Assembly (NCBI RefSeq): GCF_016429015.1
Contig: NZ_JAELTU010000048.1
Span: forward strand, 1 to 44,020
Origin: Rhizobium sp. ASV20
GTDB lineage: Bacteria; Pseudomonadota; Alphaproteobacteria; Rhizobiales; Rhizobiaceae
Direction: 5' to 3'
Length of the DNA stretch: 44,020 nucleotides
Below the pieces are notes generated by a model that was not told the origin of the DNA, made no database searches, and saw nothing but the letters and a program-made list of their open reading frames with translations. This document shows positions 1 through 7,151 of the stretch, piece after piece. Both the position numbers and the translations under genes were made by a program. How positions within the stretch are numbered: position 1 is the first letter of the stretch; every line of letters starts with the position of its first letter.

Positions 1-1
1 C

Positions 2-514
2 CGGTCGGTGGCGCGGCTGGTCGAGCGTGGCCATCGCCGCATCGCGCTCATCAATCCGATGGCGGATCTGAGCTATGCCATCACCCGGCTTGCGGCCTAT
101 CGGCAGGCGCTCGATGCCGCCGGTCTTGCCTTCGATCCGGTGCTGGTGGTGCATGACCGGCTGACGCCGGCCTTCGGTCGGGAGAGCGTGCTTACGATGT
201 CGCGGCTTGCCGATCCGCCGACAGCCTATATCTGCGCCAACGAAGCCTCGGCGCTCGGCGCCTTCTCCGGCTTCCACGAGCGCGGTCTGGTGCATGGCCG
301 TGATGCGGTGATCAATGCGACTGACGATCTCAACGTCAGCCAGTATTTCGCGCCACCGATCACCACCTATTTCCTGCCGATCCATGAGCCGAGCGAGCTT
401 CTGGGCAGCTACATCCTGCGGCGCATGGAAGGCGAGAAGCCGCAAGCCCTGCAAGCCCTCATCATGCCCAAGCTCATCGAACGATCCGACGATCGCGTCA
501 CACCAAGACGCTGA
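2..514 (+). CDS. LacI-family transcriptional regulator, C-terminal part (5' end outside window)
   Basis: The reading frame is open from the first complete codon, so this is the 3' part of a gene that begins upstream. About 170 residues remain. They match the second half of the periplasmic-binding-protein-like sensor domain of LacI/GalR repressors: a 'GHRRIALI' strand, a segment with 'PPTAYICANEASALGAF' that corresponds to the family's usual 'P-T-A-x-x-x-x-N' ligand-domain strand, and a C-terminal stretch resembling the usual effector-domain end. The DNA-binding helix-turn-helix lies outside the window and cannot be checked. It may regulate the ABC importer that starts at 901, but a 386-bp gap and a hairpin at 596-617 separate them, and it could equally belong to genes to the left. 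Confidence 0.8.
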   Translation, partial: RSVARLVERGHRRIALINPMADLSYAITRLAAYRQALDAAGLAFDPVLVVHDRLTPAFGRESVLTMSRLADPPTAYICANEASALGAFSGFHERGLVHGRDAVINATDDLNVSQYFAPPITTYFLPIHEPSELLGSYILRRMEGEKPQALQALIMPKLIERSDDRVTPRR

Positions 515-595
515 GGCAGGTTATGTAGTCGACGGATGTATTCATGTTGAAACCCGTGTCCTTGATGCTCCATGTCCTGGCGCTTCTATGAGGCG

Positions 596-617
596 CTGAA
601 AGCGTGACGGCTTTCAG
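596..617 (+). terminator. Hairpin downstream of the LacI-type gene
   Basis: CTGAAAGC and GCTTTCAG form a perfect 8-bp stem around the loop GTGACG, about 80 nt after the regulator's stop codon. No T-run follows, so intrinsic termination is only possible; it may be an mRNA 3'-end stabiliser or a Rho-associated end. Confidence 0.4.
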
Positions 618-806
618 AATCGGTCAAGCGGATATCTTGCGAGATGCGGTTGGGGGAGAGCTGCTGTCGCAATAGCGAGTCACAACCTGTAACCGATATT
701 ACGTCAGAGGTGTAGCTTCCTGTTGTGCTTCGCGCGCCGACAGTCACTCGGCATGGGGTGATCAGACGAGGAAACCGGCAAAAATCCGCAACGTCGCAAG
801 TTATTT

Positions 807-816
807 TGTCTAGACA
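807..816. promoter_or_regulatory. Palindromic candidate operator TGTCTAGACA
   Basis: TGTCTAGACA is a perfect 10-bp palindrome, 84 nt upstream of the importer start codon. Dimeric GntR/HutC-type regulators commonly bind sites with a TCTAGA or TATATA core of this kind, while LacI sites usually have a central CG. A GntR-type regulator is therefore more likely than the neighbouring LacI protein. No GntR gene is in the window, so the regulator is unknown. Confidence 0.35.
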
Positions 817-900
817 TGAAAAAGTCGCGCACGCAATATGCTGCTGCCAAAAACGGCAGTATCGTCAGCTGCCTCAACAAAGAGCAGGGAACTTCACATC

Positions 901-1845
901 ATGAAAAAGGCATTGTTTCTCGCCGCCTTTACGGCCCTGGCCGGCCTCTCGCAAGCGCAGGCGGCAGACACGAAGGTATCGATCGGAATTTCGGGCTGGA
1001 CTGGCTTTGCGCCGCTGACGCTTGCCAAGGAAGCCGGCATCTTCAAGAAGCACGGGCTCGACGTCTCGGTGGTGAAAGTGCCGCAGGCAAGCCGTCACCT
1101 GGCCCTGGCTTCAGGCGATATCCAGTGCGCTGCAACGACCGTGGAAACTTGGATCGTCTGGAATGCCGCTGGCGTCGCGACGACGCAATTGTTCCAGCTG
1201 GACGTTTCACACGGGGCGGACGGCATTGCCGCCAAGCCGGGGATCACCAAGGTCTCTGATCTCAAGGGCAAAGCGGTCGCGGCCTCGGCGCCGGGAACGT
1301 CGCCTTACTTCCTCCTCGCTTACGTCCTTGCCAAGAACGGCATGAGCATGAAGGACGTGAAAGTCGTCAATATGGAGCCAGGTCCTGCCGCCCAGGCACT
1401 CCTCGCCGGCCAGAACGATGCGGCCGTGACCTACGAGCCATATCTCTCAGCCGTCCGTGCAGCGCCTGACAAAGGCAAGATTATCGCCACCACGATCGAG
1501 TATCCGGCTGTCATGGATACCTTCGGCTGCACGAACGCATTCCTGAAAGAGCATCCCGATGCCGCCAAGGCGTTGGCTGCGAGCTATTACGATGCGCTTG
1601 AAATGATCAAGACGGACAAGGACAAGTCCTACGAGATCATGGGCAAGGACGTGAAACAGTCCGGCAAGGAATTCGGCGAGTCCGCCGCCTATCTCGAGTG
1701 GCAGGACAAGGCCGCCGCAAAGAAGTTCTTCGGTTCGACTTTCAAGACGTTCAGCGAAGAAGCCGCCAAGATCCTGCTTGACGCCGGTGTCATCAAGAAA
1801 AAGCCGGATCTTTCGAAGCTGGCTGATCCTTCCTTCATCGAGTAA
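901..1845 (+). CDS. ABC transporter substrate-binding protein (NMT1/SsuA/TauA-like)
   Basis: A 314-residue periplasmic binding protein of the nitrate/sulfonate/taurine (NMT1/THI5-like) class. The ATG at 901 is chosen because it starts a typical Sec signal peptide (two lysines, a hydrophobic stretch, probable cleavage after AQA near residue 22) and has AGGGA upstream; a longer in-frame extension from 838 would hide the signal peptide. The mature part has the family pattern: 'SGWTGFAPLTLAKEAGIFKKHGL' at the N-terminus, 'DLKGKAVA' in the first hinge region and 'DAAVTYEPYL' in the second lobe. It should deliver a small solute to the permease at 1910 and ATPase at 2680. The substrate cannot be told: no sulfonatase, thiaminase or nitrate reductase gene is adjacent. 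A strong hairpin separates it from the permease gene. Confidence 0.88.
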   Translation: MKKALFLAAFTALAGLSQAQAADTKVSIGISGWTGFAPLTLAKEAGIFKKHGLDVSVVKVPQASRHLALASGDIQCAATTVETWIVWNAAGVATTQLFQLDVSHGADGIAAKPGITKVSDLKGKAVAASAPGTSPYFLLAYVLAKNGMSMKDVKVVNMEPGPAAQALLAGQNDAAVTYEPYLSAVRAAPDKGKIIATTIEYPAVMDTFGCTNAFLKEHPDAAKALAASYYDALEMIKTDKDKSYEIMGKDVKQSGKEFGESAAYLEWQDKAAAKKFFGSTFKTFSEEAAKILLDAGVIKKKPDLSKLADPSFIE

Positions 1846-1863
1846 GGCTTCAAGCAATTCTTG

Positions 1864-1893
1864 GGCGTGTCGAGCACTCGGCACGCCTTTTCT
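1864..1893 (+). terminator. Intra-operon hairpin with U-tract after the binding-protein gene
   Basis: GGCGTGTCGAG (1864-1874) and CTCGGCACGCC (1877-1887) can pair over 11 positions (one G-U), closing in practice as a 10-bp stem with a 4-nt loop, followed by TTTTCT. This is a good intrinsic terminator shape, yet it sits between the binding-protein gene and its permease gene. Partial termination, or 3'-end protection of the upstream mRNA, would give more binding protein than membrane subunits. Confidence 0.65.
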
Positions 1894-1909
1894 CACGACA
1901 AGAGACACA

Positions 1910-2683
1910 ATGCGCCCGCTCGAACCCATCAGCTCCGGCAGCCGGTTTCTATACGGCTTGCTTTTCTTCATTCTTTTCTTCATCGCTTGGGGCTGCCTCA
2001 CGCTCGGCGGCTTTGTTTCCAAGACCTTTCTTGCCGATCCGATCACCATGGTGACGGACGGCTACGATCTGCTTGTCAATCAGGGCTTTGCCTTCGACAT
2101 TGGCATGACGATCTGGCGCGTGCTCGGCGGCTTCATCCTGTCGGCGCTGATCGCCGTGCCGCTTGGCATTCTCATGGGCGCCTACAAGCCGATCGAGGCG
2201 CTTCTCGAGCCCTTCGTCTCCTTTGCACGCTATCTGCCGGCTTCGGCCTTCGTGCCGCTGCTCATCCTCTGGGCCGGCATCGGAGAAACACAGAAGCTGC
2301 TCGTCATCTTCATCGGCGCCGTGTTCCAGATCATTCTGATGGTGGCCGTTTCAGTGGCCGGAACACGGCGGGATCTGGTCGAAGCAGCCTATACGCTCGG
2401 CGCGTCCGATCGTGGCGTGGTGCGCCGCGTATTGATCCCGGCTGCGGCGCCCGATATCGGCGAAACGCTTCGGCTCGTTCTCGGCTGGGCCTGGACCTAC
2501 GTCATCGTTGCCGAACTCATCGGTGCTTCCTCCGGCATCGGCTACATGATCATAAACAGTCAAGCGCTGCTTGCCACTGGCCAGATCATCTTCGGCATCA
2601 TCGTCATCGGCCTGATCGGCCTTGTTTCCGACTTTGCGTTCAAGCGCGTCAACCGCAAGCTGTTCGCATGGAGATTTGCATGA
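1910..2683 (+). CDS. ABC transporter permease (SsuC/TauC-like)
   Basis: A 257-residue inner-membrane permease with about six hydrophobic segments (first near residues 12-35, last near 225-245). The cytoplasmic EAA loop that docks the ATPase is plain: 'EAAYTLGASDRGVVRRVLIP', matching the EAA-x3-G-x9-I-x-LP consensus. The ATG at 1910 is preferred over upstream in-frame codons because upstream sequence overlaps the binding-protein gene and the hairpin; no strong Shine-Dalgarno is visible, which fits reduced expression relative to the binding protein. Its stop overlaps the start of the ATPase gene (ATGA), so the two are probably translationally coupled. It should form the transport channel, probably as a homodimer as in SsuC/TauC systems. 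Confidence 0.88.
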   Translation: MRPLEPISSGSRFLYGLLFFILFFIAWGCLTLGGFVSKTFLADPITMVTDGYDLLVNQGFAFDIGMTIWRVLGGFILSALIAVPLGILMGAYKPIEALLEPFVSFARYLPASAFVPLLILWAGIGETQKLLVIFIGAVFQIILMVAVSVAGTRRDLVEAAYTLGASDRGVVRRVLIPAAAPDIGETLRLVLGWAWTYVIVAELIGASSGIGYMIINSQALLATGQIIFGIIVIGLIGLVSDFAFKRVNRKLFAWRFA

Positions 2684-3474
2684 GCGTTCCCGGCGAACTT
2701 CGCATCAAGGATGTCAGCCGTACCTTTCCTGGCGTAAAAGGCGGTGCGCCCACTCTAGCTCTCCAACCAACGACACTGGACATTCCCCGCAACGACTTCG
2801 TCACCATTCTCGGCCCCTCCGGCTGCGGCAAGTCCACACTTCTCCGGATCATTGCCGGCCTCGATAAGCCGACGACGGGCACGGTGACGCTGGATGGCAA
2901 GGAAGTCACCGGTCCGAGCGCCGATCGCGGCATGGTGTTCCAGTCCTACACACTGTTCCCATGGCTGACGATCCGCGAAAATGTCGGTTTCGGCCTGCGC
3001 GAACGCGGCGTTGCGGAGAGGGAGAGGAACGATATCGTCGCCAGCTATATAGACAAGGTCGGCCTACGTGGCTTCGAGGAGCACTGGCCGAAGCAACTGT
3101 CCGGCGGCATGCAGCAGCGAACGGCGATTGCCCGCGCGCTTGCGAATGATCCGAAGATCCTTTTGCTAGACGAGCCGTTCGGCGCGCTCGACAACCAGAC
3201 GCGCGGTCTGATGCAGGAGCTTCTGCTCGGCATCTGGGAGCGGGAGCAGAAGACGGTGGTCTTCGTGACGCACGATATCGAAGAAGCGGTGTTCATGGCA
3301 TCGCGCGTGGTGACAATGACGGCGCGCCCCGGACGCATCAAGTCGATCACGCCTGTGAACCTTCCCCATCCACGTCACTACACGATCAAGGCAAGTCCGG
3401 AATTCTCGGAACTGCGGCTGAAGTTGACGGAGGAGATCAGAGGCGAGGCAATCGCGGCGGCGACCCACGGATAA
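2680..3474 (+). CDS. ABC transporter ATP-binding protein (SsuB/TauB-like)
   Basis: A 264-residue ATPase. Walker A 'GPSGCGKST', Q-loop 'VFQSYTLFPW', signature 'LSGGMQQR', Walker B 'ILLLDEPFGALD' and the H-loop 'VFVTHDIEEAV' occur in the expected order, and the 'LFPWLT' after the Q-loop is characteristic of the nitrate/sulfonate/taurine subfamily. The start at 2680 overlaps the permease stop by 4 nt; an alternative ATG lies at 2668. The length is normal for the family, with no TOBE regulatory extension. It powers uptake of the solute bound by the protein encoded at 901. Confidence 0.9.
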   Translation: MSVPGELRIKDVSRTFPGVKGGAPTLALQPTTLDIPRNDFVTILGPSGCGKSTLLRIIAGLDKPTTGTVTLDGKEVTGPSADRGMVFQSYTLFPWLTIRENVGFGLRERGVAERERNDIVASYIDKVGLRGFEEHWPKQLSGGMQQRTAIARALANDPKILLLDEPFGALDNQTRGLMQELLLGIWEREQKTVVFVTHDIEEAVFMASRVVTMTARPGRIKSITPVNLPHPRHYTIKASPEFSELRLKLTEEIRGEAIAAATHG

Positions 3475-3550
3475 GCCGGTCTGACTGGAACGCGCTTCAA
3501 TGGGTCACTGATGTCTTCGTGCCCTGAAATGTTTTGAAAGGCCGATTGAT

Positions 3551-4756
3551 ATGTCGTCTACATCTTCAGATGTTTCTCTGCCCGAGGCGACAGACTCGTC
3601 GAGCGGCTGGCGTGTCGTTGGCGGAGCGCATGCGTTGACGGCCGTCACTTTCGGATCGGCGTACGGTTTTTCCGCCGTATTTCCTGGCCTTTCCGCGGAG
3701 TTTGCGGCATCGCGTGGGGAAATCGCGCTCGTCTTTTCCATCTCGGCCTTCGTGTTCTATTCGTTGGGTGCGATTGCCGGTCCGCTGGCCGATCGCTGGT
3801 CGTCTCGCGTCGTCATTGCAATCGGTTTGCTGGCGATGATCATCGGCTATGCCGGAGGTAGCCGAGCGCAGTCTCTCGCCTCGCTGTATGCGTGGTACGG
3901 TGCGGGTGTGGGAGTCGGGATCGGCCTTTCCTATGTTCCGGCGCTCGGCGCCGTGCAATCCTGGTTCATCCTCAAGCGCAGCCGTGCATCGGGCGTTGCA
4001 ACTGCCGGCATCGGCCTCGGTACGCTGGTGCTGCCATTTGCGATTGGTCAACTCATCCCGACGCTCGGCTGGCGGGGATGCTTCATCGGTTTGGCGGTCA
4101 TCATTGCCACGATCGGTCTGCCGGCCGCGATTCTTGTGCGCAAGCGCCAGGACCGCAGCGAGCTGTCGGAGGCGAGAATTGCAGACCGGCCCAACCCTTT
4201 CACGGTCTGGCGCAACGGTCATTTTCGCCTGTTCTACCTCATGCTGCTTTTGGCGTCGTTCTGCACCTTCATTCCCTATGTCCATATCGTGCCGGCAGCG
4301 CATGATATGGGTCTGTCGCTCGAAAGCGGCACGATCCTCATCGCTCTGATCGGCATTGGAAACATCTTCGGGCGCTTCGTTCTGGCCGGTCTGGGTGACC
4401 GCATCGGTTCGGTGCGCCTTTTGGCAATTCTTACCTTTGGTGTTGCCGGCTCGTTTCTGCTCTGGTCTGTTGCGAACGGCATGACCATGCTGGTGCTTTT
4501 CACGCTGACGTTCGGCATGAGCTATGGCGGTTGCGTCGGGCTCTATCCGGCCGTTGCCGCCGACCTTTTCGGCACCCGCAATATCGGAACGATGCTGGGT
4601 TATCTCTATACGGCCGTTGGCGTGGCTGCTTTGCTGGGACCGACAATGGCGGGGCTTGTCTTCGATAAAACCGGCAGCTATCTCGGCCCAATCCTGTTCA
4701 GCATGGTTGCAGCCCTTGGCGCCGGTTTCCTGACGTTGCGGCTGCGACGGGAATAG
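3551..4756 (+). CDS. Major facilitator superfamily transporter
   Basis: A 401-residue membrane protein with about twelve hydrophobic segments and the MFS loop signature between TM2 and TM3, 'GPLADRWSSR', with a related 'GLGDRIGSVR' in the second half, the usual internal duplication. 'GAAxGPLxDR'- and 'YVPALGAVQSWF'-like stretches recall the OFA/monocarboxylate and cyanate-permease (CynX) groups. Start at 3551 has GAAAGG about 9 nt upstream. It follows the ABC ATPase gene by 76 bp on the same strand and may be co-transcribed with it. The substrate cannot be assigned. The next gene (pbpC) converges on it, with 68 bp between the two stops and only a weak GGGTC/GACCC hairpin there. Confidence 0.82.
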   Translation: MSSTSSDVSLPEATDSSSGWRVVGGAHALTAVTFGSAYGFSAVFPGLSAEFAASRGEIALVFSISAFVFYSLGAIAGPLADRWSSRVVIAIGLLAMIIGYAGGSRAQSLASLYAWYGAGVGVGIGLSYVPALGAVQSWFILKRSRASGVATAGIGLGTLVLPFAIGQLIPTLGWRGCFIGLAVIIATIGLPAAILVRKRQDRSELSEARIADRPNPFTVWRNGHFRLFYLMLLLASFCTFIPYVHIVPAAHDMGLSLESGTILIALIGIGNIFGRFVLAGLGDRIGSVRLLAILTFGVAGSFLLWSVANGMTMLVLFTLTFGMSYGGCVGLYPAVAADLFGTRNIGTMLGYLYTAVGVAALLGPTMAGLVFDKTGSYLGPILFSMVAALGAGFLTLRLRRE

Positions 4757-4824
4757 ACAACGGAAGGGAACGCCGAAGGTGGGTCATCCCGACCCGGTCT
4801 TAGCCAACAGCCCGCCCGCTTCCT

Positions 4825-7101
4825 TCACTGTATATAAACAGGAATGATGGCGGAGGTTTCGTCGCGATAGGGCAGGCGAATCTGAAAACGGTGCTCGCCG
4901 CTCTGTATCGGCCAGAAAACCGGGCGGTCGGGATCCGTGACGGCAAAGGGTTGGCCGTCGACGTACCATACGATCTGCGGCACATGAGGCTTCACCTCTG
5001 CCTTCAGGGCCAGCCGGTTGTATGCCGCTGGCTGCTCCGGATTGCGCCAGATCTGACTGTTGCGAGCAGGTGTCGAAATAGCAAGATGGATTTGCGGATC
5101 GCCACCTTCGCGGCCGGCGAATGGGCCTTTGGTTGAGGCCAAAGTAGTTACAGCGTCGCTGTTCGCGACCATATGCGGGGCGACCATAGTCGGTGTCGGC
5201 AGTTCGTCGGGTTTCAGCCATTCGACGAGCGTCTGGCTACATGTCTTGTCGTTTGCTGCGCCATTGACGATGCAAAGGTCGACGGGTTTGCGATCCGGCG
5301 GCGTTGGAAAACGGGCGTCGGCAAGGTCTCCGGGCTTGTTGCCATGGACGCGATCCATGATGGCGTGAACGAGATGCGCGGCACTGCCGGCTCCGGTCAT
5401 CCTGTTCATGGTGCCGTTGTCGCCACGCCCGACCCAAACGCCGACCACGACCTTCTGTGAATAGGCTATTGCCCAGGCATCGCGATATCCCTGCGATGTG
5501 CCGGTCTTGATGGCGACCGGAAACGGATACTCGAGCGATCCGTAGCGATGGAAGCTGGGAAGACGCGCCTGCGGATCGGAGAGGAAGGATGTAATCAGGC
5601 GCGCGGTATCAAGGGAAACGGCCCGCACAGGTGGCGGCTGCGGCTGCTCGCTCGCCCATCGCAAGTTCTGCAACTGTCCATCATTGGCGAGCGCGCGGTA
5701 GGCTCGCATCAGGCTGTCTAGGCGGGTCGGCAGCGAGCCGATCGCCATCGACAGGCCGAAATGGTCGGCTGGAATCTCCAGGTCGTGAAGGCCCAGATCG
5801 CGCAAAAAATGGAAAGTCGTCTCGAGCCCGACACTCCGCAGCAGGTTTGTCGCCGGTACGTTGCGCGAGTTGGCAAGCGCCTGGCGCGGCAGCATAGGCC
5901 CGAGGAATTCGCGGTCGGCATCGCCAATACCCGATGCCCCTTCCGGTAGATCGAGCAGCATGTCGGTTGGCTTCAGCACGCCGCGCTCAAGTGCTAGCGC
6001 ATAGACGAAAGGCTTCAGGGTGGATCCGGGAGACCGTTGTATCTGTGTGTAATCGAACGAGCCGGCATGCCTGCCGTAATAGTTGCTTGATCCTACCTGG
6101 GCCAATACCTCGCCTGTCTCGCGAGACACGACCATGGCGGCGACCTGCAGGGCTCCGGCGGGTCGCCAGCTATCAAGGAAGCGTCTTGAAAGCGCTGTGA
6201 CATCCTGTTGCAGGGACAGATCGATCGTAGTGTGGATCAGTGGCGCGCTTGCGGAAGCAGGCGCTATCTGGCCGCTTTCGATAAGGCCGTGATAGCGCAA
6301 GATCACATGCAGAGCATCGGGACGACGCGGCAGATCGGGCATCTGCAGCTCGTTCAACTGACGATGCGCGATCTCCGCTTCATCAGTCCCTACGATCTTT
6401 TGCGCCTGCAACACATCCAGTACCTGATGTCCACGCTGGACTGCCCGGCGCAAACCATCGGGTCTGAGCGGGTTCATGCGTGTCGGGGATTGCGGGATGG
6501 CGGAGAGCAGGGCAATTTCCGCCCAGGACAGGTCGGCGACCGGTTTGTCGAAATAGAATCGCGCCGCATGGGCGATCCCATGGCTGCCATTGCCATAAGG
6601 AGCCAGCCGCAGATATTGCGCCAATACCGCATCGTGGCCATAGCGCAGGGTCAGCACAATCCCGGTGCCGGCCTCCAGGATCTTGTGGAAGAAGGTGCGC
6701 GCTTCCGGTTGCTGCATGCGCGCCACCTGCATGGCGATGGTGGATGCGCCGGAACGCCGTCTGACCGAACTCAGATTTTGCCAGGCCGCTCGGCCCACGG
6801 CATAGGGATCGACGCCGGCATGGCTGAAAAACCGCTTGTCCTCGAGGGCGAGCGTCGCCTTGACGAAGCGATCGGGCAGATCGGCCAGTGGCCAATAGCC
6901 ATAGTCGATGCGTCCGCTGCCGTCGCTGTGGCCGATCTGCGCCAGGAAGGCCCCATTGCGATCATAGAGAATGGGAGTTGGCGCAGGTGCGAGGAGCTGT
7001 GCTCTTTGAGCAATCAGATAGGTGTAAGCGAGCGCGCCGGCGGCGACCACCAGCAGGGAAAGGGCCGTGAATTTTGATCGGCGTGTTCTCAACAATGCCA
7101 T
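4825..7101 (-). CDS. pbpC: Penicillin-binding protein 1C
   Basis: A 758-residue bifunctional peptidoglycan synthase anchored by one N-terminal membrane helix (about residues 11-31). The glycosyltransferase family 51 domain has catalytic Glu87 in 'EDKRFFSH' and the second motif 'GASTIAMQVARM' (118-129). The transpeptidase domain has the serine motif S360-T-L-K363, S412-R-N414 and K532-T-G. The C-terminal part (about 665-758) fits the BiPBP_C domain of the PBP1C class; the whole length and domain order match E. coli PbpC (about 770 residues). It is the last gene of the operon, downstream of the alpha-2-macroglobulin-like gene, a pairing also seen in E. coli (yfhM-pbpC). The usual explanation is that the macroglobulin guards the periplasm when the wall is breached and PBP1C helps repair it. 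A strong Shine-Dalgarno lies unusually far from the ATG, with a hairpin between them (7109-7129). Confidence 0.95.
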   Translation of the reverse strand: MALLRTRRSKFTALSLLVVAAGALAYTYLIAQRAQLLAPAPTPILYDRNGAFLAQIGHSDGSGRIDYGYWPLADLPDRFVKATLALEDKRFFSHAGVDPYAVGRAAWQNLSSVRRRSGASTIAMQVARMQQPEARTFFHKILEAGTGIVLTLRYGHDAVLAQYLRLAPYGNGSHGIAHAARFYFDKPVADLSWAEIALLSAIPQSPTRMNPLRPDGLRRAVQRGHQVLDVLQAQKIVGTDEAEIAHRQLNELQMPDLPRRPDALHVILRYHGLIESGQIAPASASAPLIHTTIDLSLQQDVTALSRRFLDSWRPAGALQVAAMVVSRETGEVLAQVGSSNYYGRHAGSFDYTQIQRSPGSTLKPFVYALALERGVLKPTDMLLDLPEGASGIGDADREFLGPMLPRQALANSRNVPATNLLRSVGLETTFHFLRDLGLHDLEIPADHFGLSMAIGSLPTRLDSLMRAYRALANDGQLQNLRWASEQPQPPPVRAVSLDTARLITSFLSDPQARLPSFHRYGSLEYPFPVAIKTGTSQGYRDAWAIAYSQKVVVGVWVGRGDNGTMNRMTGAGSAAHLVHAIMDRVHGNKPGDLADARFPTPPDRKPVDLCIVNGAANDKTCSQTLVEWLKPDELPTPTMVAPHMVANSDAVTTLASTKGPFAGREGGDPQIHLAISTPARNSQIWRNPEQPAAYNRLALKAEVKPHVPQIVWYVDGQPFAVTDPDRPVFWPIQSGEHRFQIRLPYRDETSAIIPVYIQ

Positions 7102-7108
7102 TGCTCGA

Positions 7109-7129
7109 CTAGCCGGAGCCTCCGGCTAG
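7109..7129 (-). repeat. Perfect inverted repeat between SD and start codon of pbpC
   Basis: CTAGCCGGAG (7109-7118) and CTCCGGCTAG (7120-7129) flank a single C. On the minus strand the order is GGAGGAG (7134-7140), hairpin, seven bases, ATG (7101). If the hairpin forms, the Shine-Dalgarno is brought to about 13 nt from the start codon; unfolded it is over 30 nt away. The hairpin also contains a second GGAGG that pairing would hide. Confidence 0.6.
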
Positions 7130-7151
7130 AGTTCTCCTCCGTTCCATGCCG

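Larger units (their letters stand above)
515..900. other. 386-bp intergenic region before the ABC importer
   Basis: No convincing gene is seen. The region holds a hairpin at 596-617, a weak 5-bp hairpin (736-740 with 748-752) and a perfect 10-bp palindrome at 807-816. It must contain the promoter of the importer operon. I looked for TPP, cobalamin and SAM riboswitch consensus boxes and found none. Confidence 0.5.

Noticed and set aside
515..900. Possible riboswitch in the leader of the first ABC operon (THI5-like binding proteins are sometimes TPP-controlled)
   Set aside because: No CTGAGA box or other TPP, cobalamin or SAM core sequence could be found by eye; a covariance-model search would be decisive.
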